Notes under the pieces: generated by a model | Databases searched by the model: none | What the model saw: the letters and a program-made list of their open reading frames with translations, nothing else | What the model was told of the DNA's origin: nothing | In this document: positions 1-7,060 of the stretch, piece by piece | How the letters are laid out: every line of letters begins with the position of its first letter | How positions within the stretch are numbered: position 1 is the first letter of the stretch | Translations under genes and position numbers: made by a program | Source of the DNA: Gemmataceae bacterium | Lineage (GTDB): Bacteria > Planctomycetota > Planctomycetia > Gemmatales > Gemmataceae | Assembly (NCBI GenBank): GCA_025056835.1 | Contig: JANWVS010000054.1 | Span: 1 to 8,885 of the forward strand | Direction: 5' to 3' | DNA: 8,885 nt

Positions 1-1
1 T

Positions 2-2269
2 TGGTCGATCATTCGCCTTATCTGGTGGCGCGAGCTGCGCGACCAATTGCGCGATCGCCGCACGTTGTTCCTGATCGGCGGTCTGCCGTTGTTGCTCTAT
101 CCCGTCCTGGGCTATGCGGTTTTGCACTTTGCCTTCAGCTTCCAACAGAAACCGAGCGTAATCGGCGTCGTCGGCGGTGACGAACGAATGTTTCCCTCCC
201 GCGGCTCGGCGGCAAAGGCCCTCGAGCATTTCGCGCCGGCGGCTTGTGCGGCGAGCGGCGCCTCGCTCGATCGCAGCTTGGGCTGCCTGGCATGGGTCGA
301 AACGGTCCAGGCTTTGACCGCCGCGTTCCGTCGTTCAAGCCACGATAAACCCTTGATCGACGGCAACCGGTTTGTGGCGTTCGAGAGCGGTTTCTTAGAC
401 GATGCGACGACGATGTCGGTCGATACCCAGCGTTTCAAGATTATTTGGCTGACGGCGGCAGATCCGGAAGCCCTGGCAAGCAGAAAAGTCGACCTCATTC
501 TCCAAGCAGCGCCGAGTTTTCGACTCGCCTTGGCTGCTGAAGAAGCCGGTTTGCGCAGCACGCGGCCGAAGCTAACGATTCTCAGCCGCGGCGACGACGC
601 TGCCCGGTTGGCCGGCCAACGGTTGTGGCCGATCCTGGAGCAATGGAAGCACCACCTGCGCAGCGCGCGGTTGGCGCGACGGGAGATCCACGCCGACTTC
701 GAGAACCCGTTCGACATCGCCGAACCGGCTACGCCCTGGCGCCCGGATCCGTCGCATTTTGACCTGCTGGTTCGCATCTTTCCCTTCATGCTGGTGATGT
801 GGTCGCTGGCCGGTGCCTTGTACCCGGCCGTGGATCTTTGTGCCGGCGAAAAGGAGCGCGGCACCATGGAGACGTTACTGATCACACCGGCGGGACGCGA
901 AGAAATTGTGCTTGGCAAGTTTTTGACCATTTGGTTGTTCAGTGCGGCGTCGGCCGTGTTGAACTTGATCAGTATGGGGTTGACGAGCTGGCAATTCAGC
1001 CGGCACTTACCGGCAGGAACGCTGCCGGCAGCGGCGCTGGTCTGGTGTGTGTTGTTGTCGCTGCCGTTGGCCGCGTTGTTCAGTGCCGTCAGCTTGGCCA
1101 TTGGGGCCTACGCCCGCAGCTCGAAAGAGGGCCAGTATTACTTGATGCCGCTGTTTATCGTCACCATGCCTCTGATCTTCCTGACGCTGGCGCCGGGCGT
1201 GGAGTTAAGCCCGTTTTACAGTCTCGTGCCGGTAACGGGGGTGGCCCTGCTCATGCAACGACTCATGACCGCACCCTCGTTGGAACAGGTGCCGTGGTTA
1301 TATTTCATTCCCGTCTTGGCCCCCATCGCCTTGTACAGCTGGCTGGCGCTGCGCTGGGCCATCGACCAATTTCAACGCGAAGAGGTATTGTTTCGCGAGG
1401 CGGAACGGATCGACGTGGGGCTGTGGTTGCGTCACCTTTTCCGCGATAAAGCACCAACGGCGACTGCCGCCCAGGCGTATTCTTGTTTCGCGCTGCTCAT
1501 CGGCTGTCGCTGGCTGGTCATGGACCTCGGTACGCACTTGCCAGTGACGACGTTTACGACGATTCACTTGCTGGCCTTCGTGGCCGCCCCGGTGCTTATC
1601 ATGTCCGTGGTACTGAATAACGACCCGCGCGGCACACTGGCCCTGCGGCTGCCGACCTGGCGCGACCTCGGCCTGGCGGCGGTGCTCGCGGTGCTCTTGC
1701 TGCCGCCGCTGGCCGGCGCGGCTGTCACGGTATTCTCACGCTTCCCTCATCTGACGCAACTGCTGGAAGACCGCCAGCCCTTTATGCAATCGCTTCGACT
1801 TTTGCTGGAAAGCGAGCCGTTCGGTCGAGGCGACCTGGTGCGCTACGTGGTCGCGTTCGCCTTGGTGCCCGCGCTCTGCGAAGAGTTGGCCTTTCGCGGT
1901 TTCCTGCTCACCGGCTTGCTGAACCGCTATCGTCCGCGGACAGCGATCTTGCTGTGCAGTTTCTTGTTTGCACTGTTTCAGATGAACGTGTTTCACTTTG
2001 TGCCGGCCTTCTTTCTCGGAGTCGTCCTCGGATTACTCACAGTTCGCAGTCGCAGCCTGTTGCCGGCGATGCTCTTCCACCTGCTGCACAACGCTGCCCT
2101 GTTGGCAACGGTGCCGTTGAAGGCGCACCTCGACCCGGCGCTGCTTCACGAAATTGGTCCGTATGTGGTCGTCTTCTCTCTAACAGTGGCGTTTAGTCTA
2201 TTATGGTGGCTGTATCGCCGGCCCTACGTCACAGCGAAACAAGCCGCGCGCCACCCTGAAAATCTGTGA
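2..2269 (+). CDS. ABC-2 type transporter permease fused to a CPBP-family intramembrane protease (5' end just outside window)
   Basis: The reading frame is open to the left edge. It begins WSIIRLIWWRELRDQ, the usual N-terminus of this family, so the true start is probably one or two codons outside the window; the TTG at 47 lies inside conserved sequence. A first membrane helix (about bases 65-140) is followed by a soluble, probably extracytoplasmic segment of about 200 residues and several more helices. The ABC-2/NatB-like signature GEKERGTMETLL lies at 845-880. The C-terminal third is a CPBP (CAAX protease/Abi) membrane domain with its three motifs: EELAFR (1880-1897), a His in the FQMNVFHF helix (codon 1994), and HLLHN (2078-2092). 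By family, the N-terminal part is an exporter subunit (the NatAB relatives export Na+) and the C-terminal part a glutamate-type intramembrane protease. Substrate and cleavage target are unknown. The partner ATPase is presumably encoded immediately upstream. The family fusion is known; identification is firm, function is not. Confidence 0.9.
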   Translation, partial: WSIIRLIWWRELRDQLRDRRTLFLIGGLPLLLYPVLGYAVLHFAFSFQQKPSVIGVVGGDERMFPSRGSAAKALEHFAPAACAASGASLDRSLGCLAWVETVQALTAAFRRSSHDKPLIDGNRFVAFESGFLDDATTMSVDTQRFKIIWLTAADPEALASRKVDLILQAAPSFRLALAAEEAGLRSTRPKLTILSRGDDAARLAGQRLWPILEQWKHHLRSARLARREIHADFENPFDIAEPATPWRPDPSHFDLLVRIFPFMLVMWSLAGALYPAVDLCAGEKERGTMETLLITPAGREEIVLGKFLTIWLFSAASAVLNLISMGLTSWQFSRHLPAGTLPAAALVWCVLLSLPLAALFSAVSLAIGAYARSSKEGQYYLMPLFIVTMPLIFLTLAPGVELSPFYSLVPVTGVALLMQRLMTAPSLEQVPWLYFIPVLAPIALYSWLALRWAIDQFQREEVLFREAERIDVGLWLRHLFRDKAPTATAAQAYSCFALLIGCRWLVMDLGTHLPVTTFTTIHLLAFVAAPVLIMSVVLNNDPRGTLALRLPTWRDLGLAAVLAVLLLPPLAGAAVTVFSRFPHLTQLLEDRQPFMQSLRLLLESEPFGRGDLVRYVVAFALVPALCEELAFRGFLLTGLLNRYRPRTAILLCSFLFALFQMNVFHFVPAFFLGVVLGLLTVRSRSLLPAMLFHLLHNAALLATVPLKAHLDPALLHEIGPYVVVFSLTVAFSLLWWLYRRPYVTAKQAARHPENL

Positions 2270-2279
2270 AAGCATTGTC

Positions 2280-2301
2280 CTGGTGCAGGTCTCGACACCA
2301 G
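2280..2301 (+). terminator. weak inverted repeat between convergent genes
   Basis: Ten bases after the permease/protease stop, CTGGTG (2280-2285) can pair with CACCAG (2296-2301) around a 10-base loop. There is no T-run on either strand, so this is not a standard intrinsic terminator. It is listed because it is the only clear hairpin adjoining the stop in the 109-base gap between the two convergent genes. Confidence 0.2.
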
Positions 2302-2378
2302 CGAACCATGGCCCGCAACCGCGCTGGTACACCCGACCGCAACCCTGACTCTCGACGGTAACGACGATTGCCGCGAGA

Positions 2379-3359
2379 TCACTCGCCATAAACCAGCGCC
2401 AGGCGTTCGCGGAGCAACCCCAACACCTTGTCGAAGCGGCTAAGCTTCATTCCTTCGAGGCTGGGATTGTAGTCGGCCAAGTTTTCCAAGAGCCAGGCGT
2501 CCTCATCGATCGTTGATTTGATCTTTCTTCGGACAAACCAACCCATATGTCGCGCCATCCAACCCAGCCCGGGCCAACGGGTCTGGAGATAGCCGAAGGT
2601 CACGACCATCGATTGGTCCGCGTCGACGGGAACGAAATAGTGGTACAAAAAGTATTTCGACATCCGCTCCCGGCCGGTGCGCCGATTGATCCAGTAATGG
2701 GAAACGGCGGAACGCGGAGGATCGAAACGAAAGGTGTAGTCCGAATGAAACTCGTCGCCGGCCCAGGTCCAGGCCATGATGCGCGTCGCCAACGGCGGTG
2801 GTTTGCTCGGGCCGCGATTGCGAACGGTAAATGTTTCCGCCGTAGTTTCAATCTCTAACGTCGCCTGATTTGCCCGCGCAAGGTCGATGCCGAACTGCGG
2901 ATGTGCCGTAACCGTATGCTCCACTTCGGCGAAATTGTCCAAAAGCAGCGGCAACGGTGCCTTGACGCGATTAATCACCGTGCCGCAAAAGGCCCAGCCG
3001 GGTTTGACCAGATCGGGCAACGGTTGTTCGGCATCGCGTTCTCGCACCCAGATTGCCCCAAACGCCTCGGCGCAGGCATAGCTTTTGATGCAGGCGTGCA
3101 ACTTGGGCGTCCCAGGACTTTCGCCTCTGCCGTCGCGAGAAAATGACCAGCCGTGGTACGCGCACCGAAGCCTGTCGCCAACCACCTTACCAACGCTTAA
3201 CTTGAGTCGGCGATGCACGCATTGGTCGTCAAGAGCACCTAGACCGCCGGAGGTGCGAAACACAACAAGGTTTCGACTTGCCACACGAACGGCGACCGGG
3301 CGATCCTGAGGCAAATCGCGCGCGCAGAGGACCGGATGCCAATAGCGCAAACGCGACAT
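2379..3359 (-). CDS. Rieske [2Fe-2S] non-heme iron oxygenase, alpha-subunit type
   Basis: A 326-residue protein of the size of VanA-like single-component Rieske oxygenases. Numbering from the ATG at 3359, the Rieske cluster ligands are C47 and H49 (CVHRR) and C66 and H69 (CAYHGW). The mononuclear iron site follows at 141-153, DNFAEVEHTVTAH, giving H148 and H153. The third ligand is probably D287 in the late EDAWLLE motif. The position normally held by the Asp that bridges the Rieske and iron centres is E145. Such enzymes hydroxylate or demethylate small organic substrates using electrons from a separate reductase; no reductase or ferredoxin gene is present here, and the substrate cannot be read from the sequence. 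No signal peptide or membrane helix is apparent, so it should be cytoplasmic. An ATG six bases upstream (3365) is in frame, but the AAAGG at 3368-3372 is spaced 8 bases from the 3359 start and only 2 from the other. It is convergent with the permease gene and divergent from lpxD. Confidence 0.88.
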   Translation of the reverse strand: MSRLRYWHPVLCARDLPQDRPVAVRVASRNLVVFRTSGGLGALDDQCVHRRLKLSVGKVVGDRLRCAYHGWSFSRDGRGESPGTPKLHACIKSYACAEAFGAIWVRERDAEQPLPDLVKPGWAFCGTVINRVKAPLPLLLDNFAEVEHTVTAHPQFGIDLARANQATLEIETTAETFTVRNRGPSKPPPLATRIMAWTWAGDEFHSDYTFRFDPPRSAVSHYWINRRTGRERMSKYFLYHYFVPVDADQSMVVTFGYLQTRWPGLGWMARHMGWFVRRKIKSTIDEDAWLLENLADYNPSLEGMKLSRFDKVLGLLRERLALVYGE

Positions 3360-3367
3360 GATCATAG

Positions 3368-3372
3368 CCTTT
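3368..3372 (-). promoter_or_regulatory. ribosome binding site of the Rieske oxygenase gene
   Basis: AAAGG on the minus strand lies 8 bases before the ATG at 3359 and only 2 bases before the in-frame ATG at 3365, which favours the downstream start. Confidence 0.55.
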
Positions 3373-3514
3373 CAATCGACGGCAACCATCGACTTTTACG
3401 TCTATCGGCAATTCCGGCGGTGGTACCGAGAGATTTTGCGAAAAAGAGCGACGCGCACGACAGTGAAACGTTCGTCGGCATCGATTGAGTCTGTCCCGGT
3501 CCGAGAAACTACGC

Positions 3515-3544
3515 TTGCCCCGTTTCCTTGTGTTGTTTTATAAT
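3515..3544 (+). promoter_or_regulatory. sigma70-type promoter for lpxD-lpxI
   Basis: A perfect TATAAT -10 box at 3539-3544 is preceded, with an 18-base spacer, by TTGCCC at 3515-3520 (four of six matches to TTGACA). Transcription would start near 3551, leaving a leader of about 25 bases before the lpxD start. It lies in the roughly 215-base divergent region between the Rieske gene and lpxD. I found no comparably clear promoter for the Rieske gene on the other strand of the same region. Confidence 0.6.
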
Positions 3545-3562
3545 CCGCGGCGGTTTGGGAAG

Positions 3563-3568
3563 AAAGGA
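3563..3568 (+). promoter_or_regulatory. ribosome binding site of lpxD
   Basis: AAAGGA lies 8 bases before the ATG at 3577. An in-frame ATG at 3568 overlaps the last base of this motif, so the motif can serve only the 3577 start; the upstream start would have to rely on the GGGAAG before it. Confidence 0.55.
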
Positions 3569-3576
3569 TGTTTCCC

Positions 3577-4617
3577 ATGAGCGTCACGGCCCGGCAATTG
3601 GCGGAGTGGGTACAAGGATCGATCGAAGGTAACGGAGACCTTATGATCACCGCCGCCCGTCCCTTGCCCGAAGCAGGCCCCGGCGACATCTCCTTCCTTG
3701 AAAACGATAAGGAAGCCGCCAAACTGCTCTCCAGCCGGGCAGGCGCGTTAGTCGTTCGGCCCGGAGTAGCCGTCGGCGACAAATGCGCTATCCGCGTTGG
3801 CGATCCCTTGGCCGCGTTTGTCACAATCTTCCAAAAGCTTCACGGTCGCCCACCGTTGGCCCCCACCGGCATTGATCCGCGGGCAGTTATCGCGCCGGAC
3901 GTGGTCATCGGCACCGAACCGAGTATTGCCGCGTTTGTCTCGATTGGCGCCGGCACGCGAATCGGGGCGCGATGTCGCATTGAAACGGGCGCGGTGATCG
4001 GTCGAGATTGTCGCTTGGGCGACGACGTGACGATCCACCCAAACGCCGTGCTCTACGACGGCAGCGTGATCGGCGATCGCACCACCATACATGCCAATGC
4101 CGTCCTGGGGGCGGATGGCTTTGGGTATCGGTTTCATCAGGGCCGACATGTCAAAGTGCCGCAGTTGGGCCACGTTGACATCGGCGCCGACGTGGAAATC
4201 GGTGCTTGCACGACGATCGATCGCGGCACTTTTGGACCGACCCGGATTGGCACGGGAACCAAAATCGACAATCAAGTGATGGTGGGGCATAACTGTCAGA
4301 TCGGCAACCACGTGATCCTCGTTAGCCAGGTCGGAGTAGCAGGCTCGTGCGTCATCGGCGATTATGCGGTCTTGGCAGGCCAAGTGGGCGTCGCGGACCA
4401 CTTGACGATTGGCGCCGGCGCCGTCGTGGCAGCTCAAGCCGGGCTGATGCGCGACGTGCCCGCCGGCACCAAAGTGATCGGCGCTCCTGCTCGACCGGAA
4501 CGCGAGCAATTTCGCTTGTTCGCCGCGATGGAGCGTCTCCCCGACCTTGTTCGAGACGTGCAACGAATCAAGAAGCAACTCGGAATCGATCAGGAAGGCA
4601 AACGATTGGCAGGATAG
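3577..4617 (+). CDS. lpxD: UDP-3-O-acylglucosamine N-acyltransferase LpxD
   Basis: LpxD transfers a 3-hydroxyacyl chain from acyl carrier protein to the 2-amino group of UDP-3-O-acyl-glucosamine, the third step of lipid A synthesis, in the cytoplasm. The 346-residue product is close to the E. coli enzyme in length. Residues 1-95 form the N-terminal uridine-binding domain (start MSVTARQLAEWV, with the PLPEAGPGDISFL stretch typical of LpxD). Residues from about 98 to 305 are hexapeptide repeats of the left-handed beta helix (IGAGTRIGARCRIE, IGDRTTIHANAVLGAD and so on). The conserved GADGFGY is at 178-184, and the catalytic His is H238 in QVMVGHNCQIG, matching E. coli H239. A C-terminal helix with MERLPDLVRDVQRIKKQL ends the protein, as usual. 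The start at 3577 is chosen from RBS spacing; ATG 3568 would add three residues. It is first in an apparent unit with lpxI, 41 bases downstream. Confidence 0.96.
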   Translation: MSVTARQLAEWVQGSIEGNGDLMITAARPLPEAGPGDISFLENDKEAAKLLSSRAGALVVRPGVAVGDKCAIRVGDPLAAFVTIFQKLHGRPPLAPTGIDPRAVIAPDVVIGTEPSIAAFVSIGAGTRIGARCRIETGAVIGRDCRLGDDVTIHPNAVLYDGSVIGDRTTIHANAVLGADGFGYRFHQGRHVKVPQLGHVDIGADVEIGACTTIDRGTFGPTRIGTGTKIDNQVMVGHNCQIGNHVILVSQVGVAGSCVIGDYAVLAGQVGVADHLTIGAGAVVAAQAGLMRDVPAGTKVIGAPARPEREQFRLFAAMERLPDLVRDVQRIKKQLGIDQEGKRLAG

Positions 4618-4658
4618 CGATTCGCGGCAATCACAGCTGCCCAGCGTGCATTCAAGAC

Positions 4659-5543
4659 ATGACCACCCCCACGCCGTTGACGACCCCTACCGCCGCCCCG
4701 ATCGGTCTATTGGCCGGATGGGGCCGTTTCCCCATCGTCTTCGCGGAAAAGGCCCGGCTTCTGGGACTTTCAGTCGTCTGCGTCGGGATCCACGACGAGG
4801 CCTCGCCGGAACTCATTCCCCTCGTCGATCAGTTTCATTGGGCCGGAATCGCACGGTTCGGCCGAGTGGTGCGCTGTTTCAAGCGCGCCGGCGTGCGGCA
4901 GATAGTCATGGCAGGGAAGATCCACAAGGTGAGGCTGAACACGCCGATGCGGATTTGGCGACTGTTGCCTGATTGGCGCACTTTGCAATTCTGGTTGCGC
5001 CGCCGCCGCGATACCCGCGACGATGCGCTTCTCTTGGGCATCGTCGGTGAATTCGAACGAGACGGAATGACCATCGCCTCGGCCCTGGACTTTTGCCCGG
5101 AGTTGCTCGTGAAGGAAGGCGTCTTGACCCGGCGCGGTGTGACGCCGCGCGAAACTAACGACATCGCTTATGGCTGGGATGTAGCGCGTGAATTGGGAAG
5201 GTTTGACATTGGCCAGAGCGTCGCCGTCTTTGAAAAGGCCGTGTTGGCAGTGGAAGCCATCGAGGGCACGGACCAAGCCATTCGCCGCGCAGGCCAGCTT
5301 TGTCCACGCGGCGGCTTCGTCGTCGTCAAGGTCGCCAAGCCGCACCAGGACATGCGTTTCGACGTTCCGACCGTCGGCACGGCGACCATCGAAACGATGC
5401 GCCAAGCGGGGGCGCGCGTGCTCGCCATCGAAGCCGACAAGACGATCATTCTCGACCAGGAAAAAACCGTGGCCCTGGCAGAGAAGTTCGGCATCACGAT
5501 CGTCGCCTGTCGGTCAGGCCCGTTTATGTTGCGATCTTCCTGA
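4659..5543 (+). CDS. lpxI: UDP-2,3-diacylglucosamine pyrophosphatase LpxI (DUF1009 family)
   Basis: LpxI hydrolyses UDP-2,3-diacylglucosamine to lipid X and UMP, replacing LpxH in many Gram-negative bacteria outside the beta/gamma-proteobacteria. The 294-residue product shows the family pattern: IGLLAGWGRFP near the N-terminus (15-25), QIVMAGKIHK (81-90), a central DDALL helix, then the C-terminal catalytic domain with AVEAIEGTDQAIRR (197-210), KVAKPHQDMRFDVPTVG (224-240) and the AIEADKTIILD stretch (256-266). The conserved acidic residues of these motifs (D205, D231, D235) are all present. The start at ATG 4659 gives about 14 residues of Thr/Pro-rich sequence before the conserved domain, slightly longer than usual. 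No strong Shine-Dalgarno sequence precedes it, so translation may depend on coupling with lpxD 41 bases upstream. The longer open frame reaching back to 4347 overlaps lpxD and is Arg-rich shadow sequence. The last 20 bases overlap the convergent HEAT-repeat gene. Confidence 0.93.
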   Translation: MTTPTPLTTPTAAPIGLLAGWGRFPIVFAEKARLLGLSVVCVGIHDEASPELIPLVDQFHWAGIARFGRVVRCFKRAGVRQIVMAGKIHKVRLNTPMRIWRLLPDWRTLQFWLRRRRDTRDDALLLGIVGEFERDGMTIASALDFCPELLVKEGVLTRRGVTPRETNDIAYGWDVARELGRFDIGQSVAVFEKAVLAVEAIEGTDQAIRRAGQLCPRGGFVVVKVAKPHQDMRFDVPTVGTATIETMRQAGARVLAIEADKTIILDQEKTVALAEKFGITIVACRSGPFMLRSS

Positions 5544-6765
5544 TCGCGTCTTGGGCCGATTCCCGAATCAAGCGATTGGGATCCTTGAGTTTGTTTTGCA
5601 GCGCCGGCAAGGCAGCGCGCGCCGGAGGACCGATACGCCAAAGCGCCTCCATCACCGTTTGCAAGAATTGACGGCGAACCTCAGGATCGTCCGTCTTAAT
5701 GGCGTTCTTTTCCTCCAGCAACCGCACCAAGGTCGGTACCACGGCGTCGGACTGCTTGGTGATGTTCCACAGGCATTTCGCCGCGCTGAGCCGGATGTTG
5801 CAGTCCTTATCGCGCAGGGCCTTCGCCAGCGCCGGTGCCGCCTTGGCGGCAGCCTCGCCGAGATAGGCCAACGTGCGGGCCGCCTTCAACCGAGCTTCGT
5901 CGTCGCCGTCGAGGGCTTCAATCAACGCAGGCACAGCCCGTTGCCCGGCCTTGCGAAGCGCCGTCTCGGCGAAGGTCGATTCTTTGAGTTGTTTAGCGCA
6001 AATGGTCACGGCGCTGTCAATCGACAACTTCAGTTGATCCAAAGCGGCTTGGGCGCTCTTACGGACATTATCGTCCTTGTCGCTGAGCACCGCGGTCAAC
6101 AAAGCGGGGACGACATCGATGGTTTTCTTGCCGCAACACGCCAAGGCCGCGGCCGCCGCCTGGCGCAGGCTGCTTTCCGGATTATTGAGCAGGTGATGGG
6201 CCACATAGCCCACGGCGTTGTCAGCCTCGATGCCCAGCCGGCAAATCGCTATCGCGATGTGCAGATGGCTCACGGGCGATTGCATCGGTCCTTTCCAAAG
6301 CGTTGTAAGGACGTTGCGAACGCGAGCATCAGCGCAACCGATGCGGCCCAAAGCACGAATCGCTTGCGTCGCGAGGGAGTTGCCGCCTTGAGCCAATTCC
6401 ACGAGCCGATCCACCGCCCCCCGCGCATCCTTACCGAATTTGCCCAAAGCGGCAGCCGCAGCTTCGCGGACCGGTTCAGCCACACCAGGTTCTAATAGTT
6501 GAATCAACTGGGGTATGGCTGACTTCGACCGAGGCCCGATGTTGCCGAGAATCGCCGCAATATTCTTCAGAACTAAGGGTTGCGCTGCCTCGGCTTTCAA
6601 CTGTTGCTTCAGGGCGACGACCAGCGCGTTGCACTCTCCGGCGGGGGCTTCCATCCACTCCCGTTCTTCATGGTTTCGCAAGGCGGCAATAACATCGCGT
6701 CGCGTCGCCTCGTTTCCTCGCACCAAGGCGACGACGTACTTGTGAAGTTTGCCCCGGTCAAGCAT
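5524..6765 (-). CDS. HEAT-repeat (PBS lyase-type) protein
   Basis: A 413-residue all-helical repeat protein. From about residue 60 to the end it consists of roughly nine HEAT units of 36-42 residues, recognised by A-x-P-x-L-x-x-L-L starts (AIPQLIQLLE 83-92, AVPALIEALD 277-286, AAPALAKALRD 309-319, AALPALQNKLKD 384-395) and by V/IR-xxAAxALxxIG second helices (VREAAAAALGKFG 99-111, LRQAAAAALACCG 200-212, IRLSAAKCLWNI 324-335). Such proteins are protein-binding scaffolds; no enzymatic motif is visible and the partner is not known. There is no signal peptide or membrane helix, so it is probably cytoplasmic. The first 60 residues are helical but do not fit the repeat well. The ATG at 6765 has a good AAGGGA six bases upstream. 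It lies downstream of, and on the same strand as, a Ser/Thr kinase gene, which makes a signalling link plausible. Its 3' end overlaps lpxI by 20 bases. Confidence 0.88.
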   Translation of the reverse strand: MLDRGKLHKYVVALVRGNEATRRDVIAALRNHEEREWMEAPAGECNALVVALKQQLKAEAAQPLVLKNIAAILGNIGPRSKSAIPQLIQLLEPGVAEPVREAAAAALGKFGKDARGAVDRLVELAQGGNSLATQAIRALGRIGCADARVRNVLTTLWKGPMQSPVSHLHIAIAICRLGIEADNAVGYVAHHLLNNPESSLRQAAAAALACCGKKTIDVVPALLTAVLSDKDDNVRKSAQAALDQLKLSIDSAVTICAKQLKESTFAETALRKAGQRAVPALIEALDGDDEARLKAARTLAYLGEAAAKAAPALAKALRDKDCNIRLSAAKCLWNITKQSDAVVPTLVRLLEEKNAIKTDDPEVRRQFLQTVMEALWRIGPPARAALPALQNKLKDPNRLIRESAQDAIRKIAT

Positions 6766-6771
6766 CGCGTG

Positions 6772-6777
6772 TCCCTT
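6772..6777 (-). promoter_or_regulatory. ribosome binding site of the HEAT-repeat gene
   Basis: AAGGGA on the minus strand, extended to AAAAGGGA at 6772-6779, lies six bases before the ATG at 6765. It is the strongest Shine-Dalgarno match in the window and fixes the start. Confidence 0.65.
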
Positions 6778-6857
6778 TTGCCATCAAAAATCTGTCGGAT
6801 GCACGAACAAACTGGGACGGGGTAGGCGTCAACGCTGGAAGGCCAACTCCGCAGTGT

Positions 6858-6863
6858 ATTATA
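6858..6863 (-). promoter_or_regulatory. -10 box of a probable promoter for the HEAT-repeat gene
   Basis: A perfect TATAAT reads on the minus strand at 6863-6858. The expected -35 position (about 6881-6887) has only a poor match (TCGTCG), so the promoter would be weak or activator-dependent. Transcription from it would give a leader of about 85 bases. It is the main AT-rich break in an otherwise GC-rich gap. Confidence 0.4.
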
Positions 6864-7060
6864 TCGAGCTGGGCCGGCGGCGACGAGGTGGCGTCACCAA
6901 CCTCGGCGGTGAGAATGGCGCTGGCAGGGCCGTTCGGCTGGGGCGCGCCAGTCGTTATTTTTCGGTTCCGCCGGACCGGTTTACGCTGGACGTAGAAGGG
7001 CTATATGGTACAACCGAACAGAGCTGGGACGATGGCCTTGTCTACCGCGAAACTTCACGA

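Larger units (their letters stand above)
6766..7060. other. intergenic region between kinase and HEAT-repeat genes
   Basis: These 295 bases separate two genes on the same strand. They hold the HEAT gene RBS and probable -10 box in the 100 bases next to that gene. A GC-rich hairpin (CGGTTC 6962-6967 pairing with GGACCG 6972-6977 on the plus strand, four-base loop) has its T-rich side upstream in plus orientation, so it does not fit an intrinsic terminator on either strand. A plus-strand frame (6749-7216) crosses the gap, but it overlaps both flanking genes and resembles no known protein. I see nothing else in the gap. Confidence 0.5.

Noticed and set aside
47..49. TTG as start of the permease/protease gene
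   Set aside because: The frame is open to base 2 and the upstream residues (WWRELRDQL) belong to the conserved N-terminus, so the start is outside the window.
112..1101. 329-codon minus-strand frame inside the permease/protease gene
   Set aside because: It is wholly antisense to a gene with clear motifs; composition is typical of shadow translation and no family resemblance is seen.
2321..2399. 8-base inverted repeat GCGCTGGT (2321-2328) and ACCAGCGC (2392-2399)
   Set aside because: The 63-base separation and lack of any flanking signal make chance in GC-rich DNA the simplest explanation; the second arm lies inside the Rieske gene.
3748..4578. 276-codon minus-strand frame inside lpxD
   Set aside because: It mirrors the hexapeptide repeats of lpxD; no RBS or known domain.
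4347..4658. 5' extension of the lpxI frame into lpxD
   Set aside because: The extra 104 residues are Arg-rich out-of-frame translation of the lpxD end; LpxI homologues begin near the GLLAGWGRFP motif.
5188..6495. Long plus-strand open frame (435 codons) antisense to the HEAT-repeat gene
   Set aside because: It overlaps both lpxI and the HEAT gene, is rich in Arg, Ser and Ala without any recognisable domain, and is explained by the codon bias of the repeat-rich gene on the other strand.
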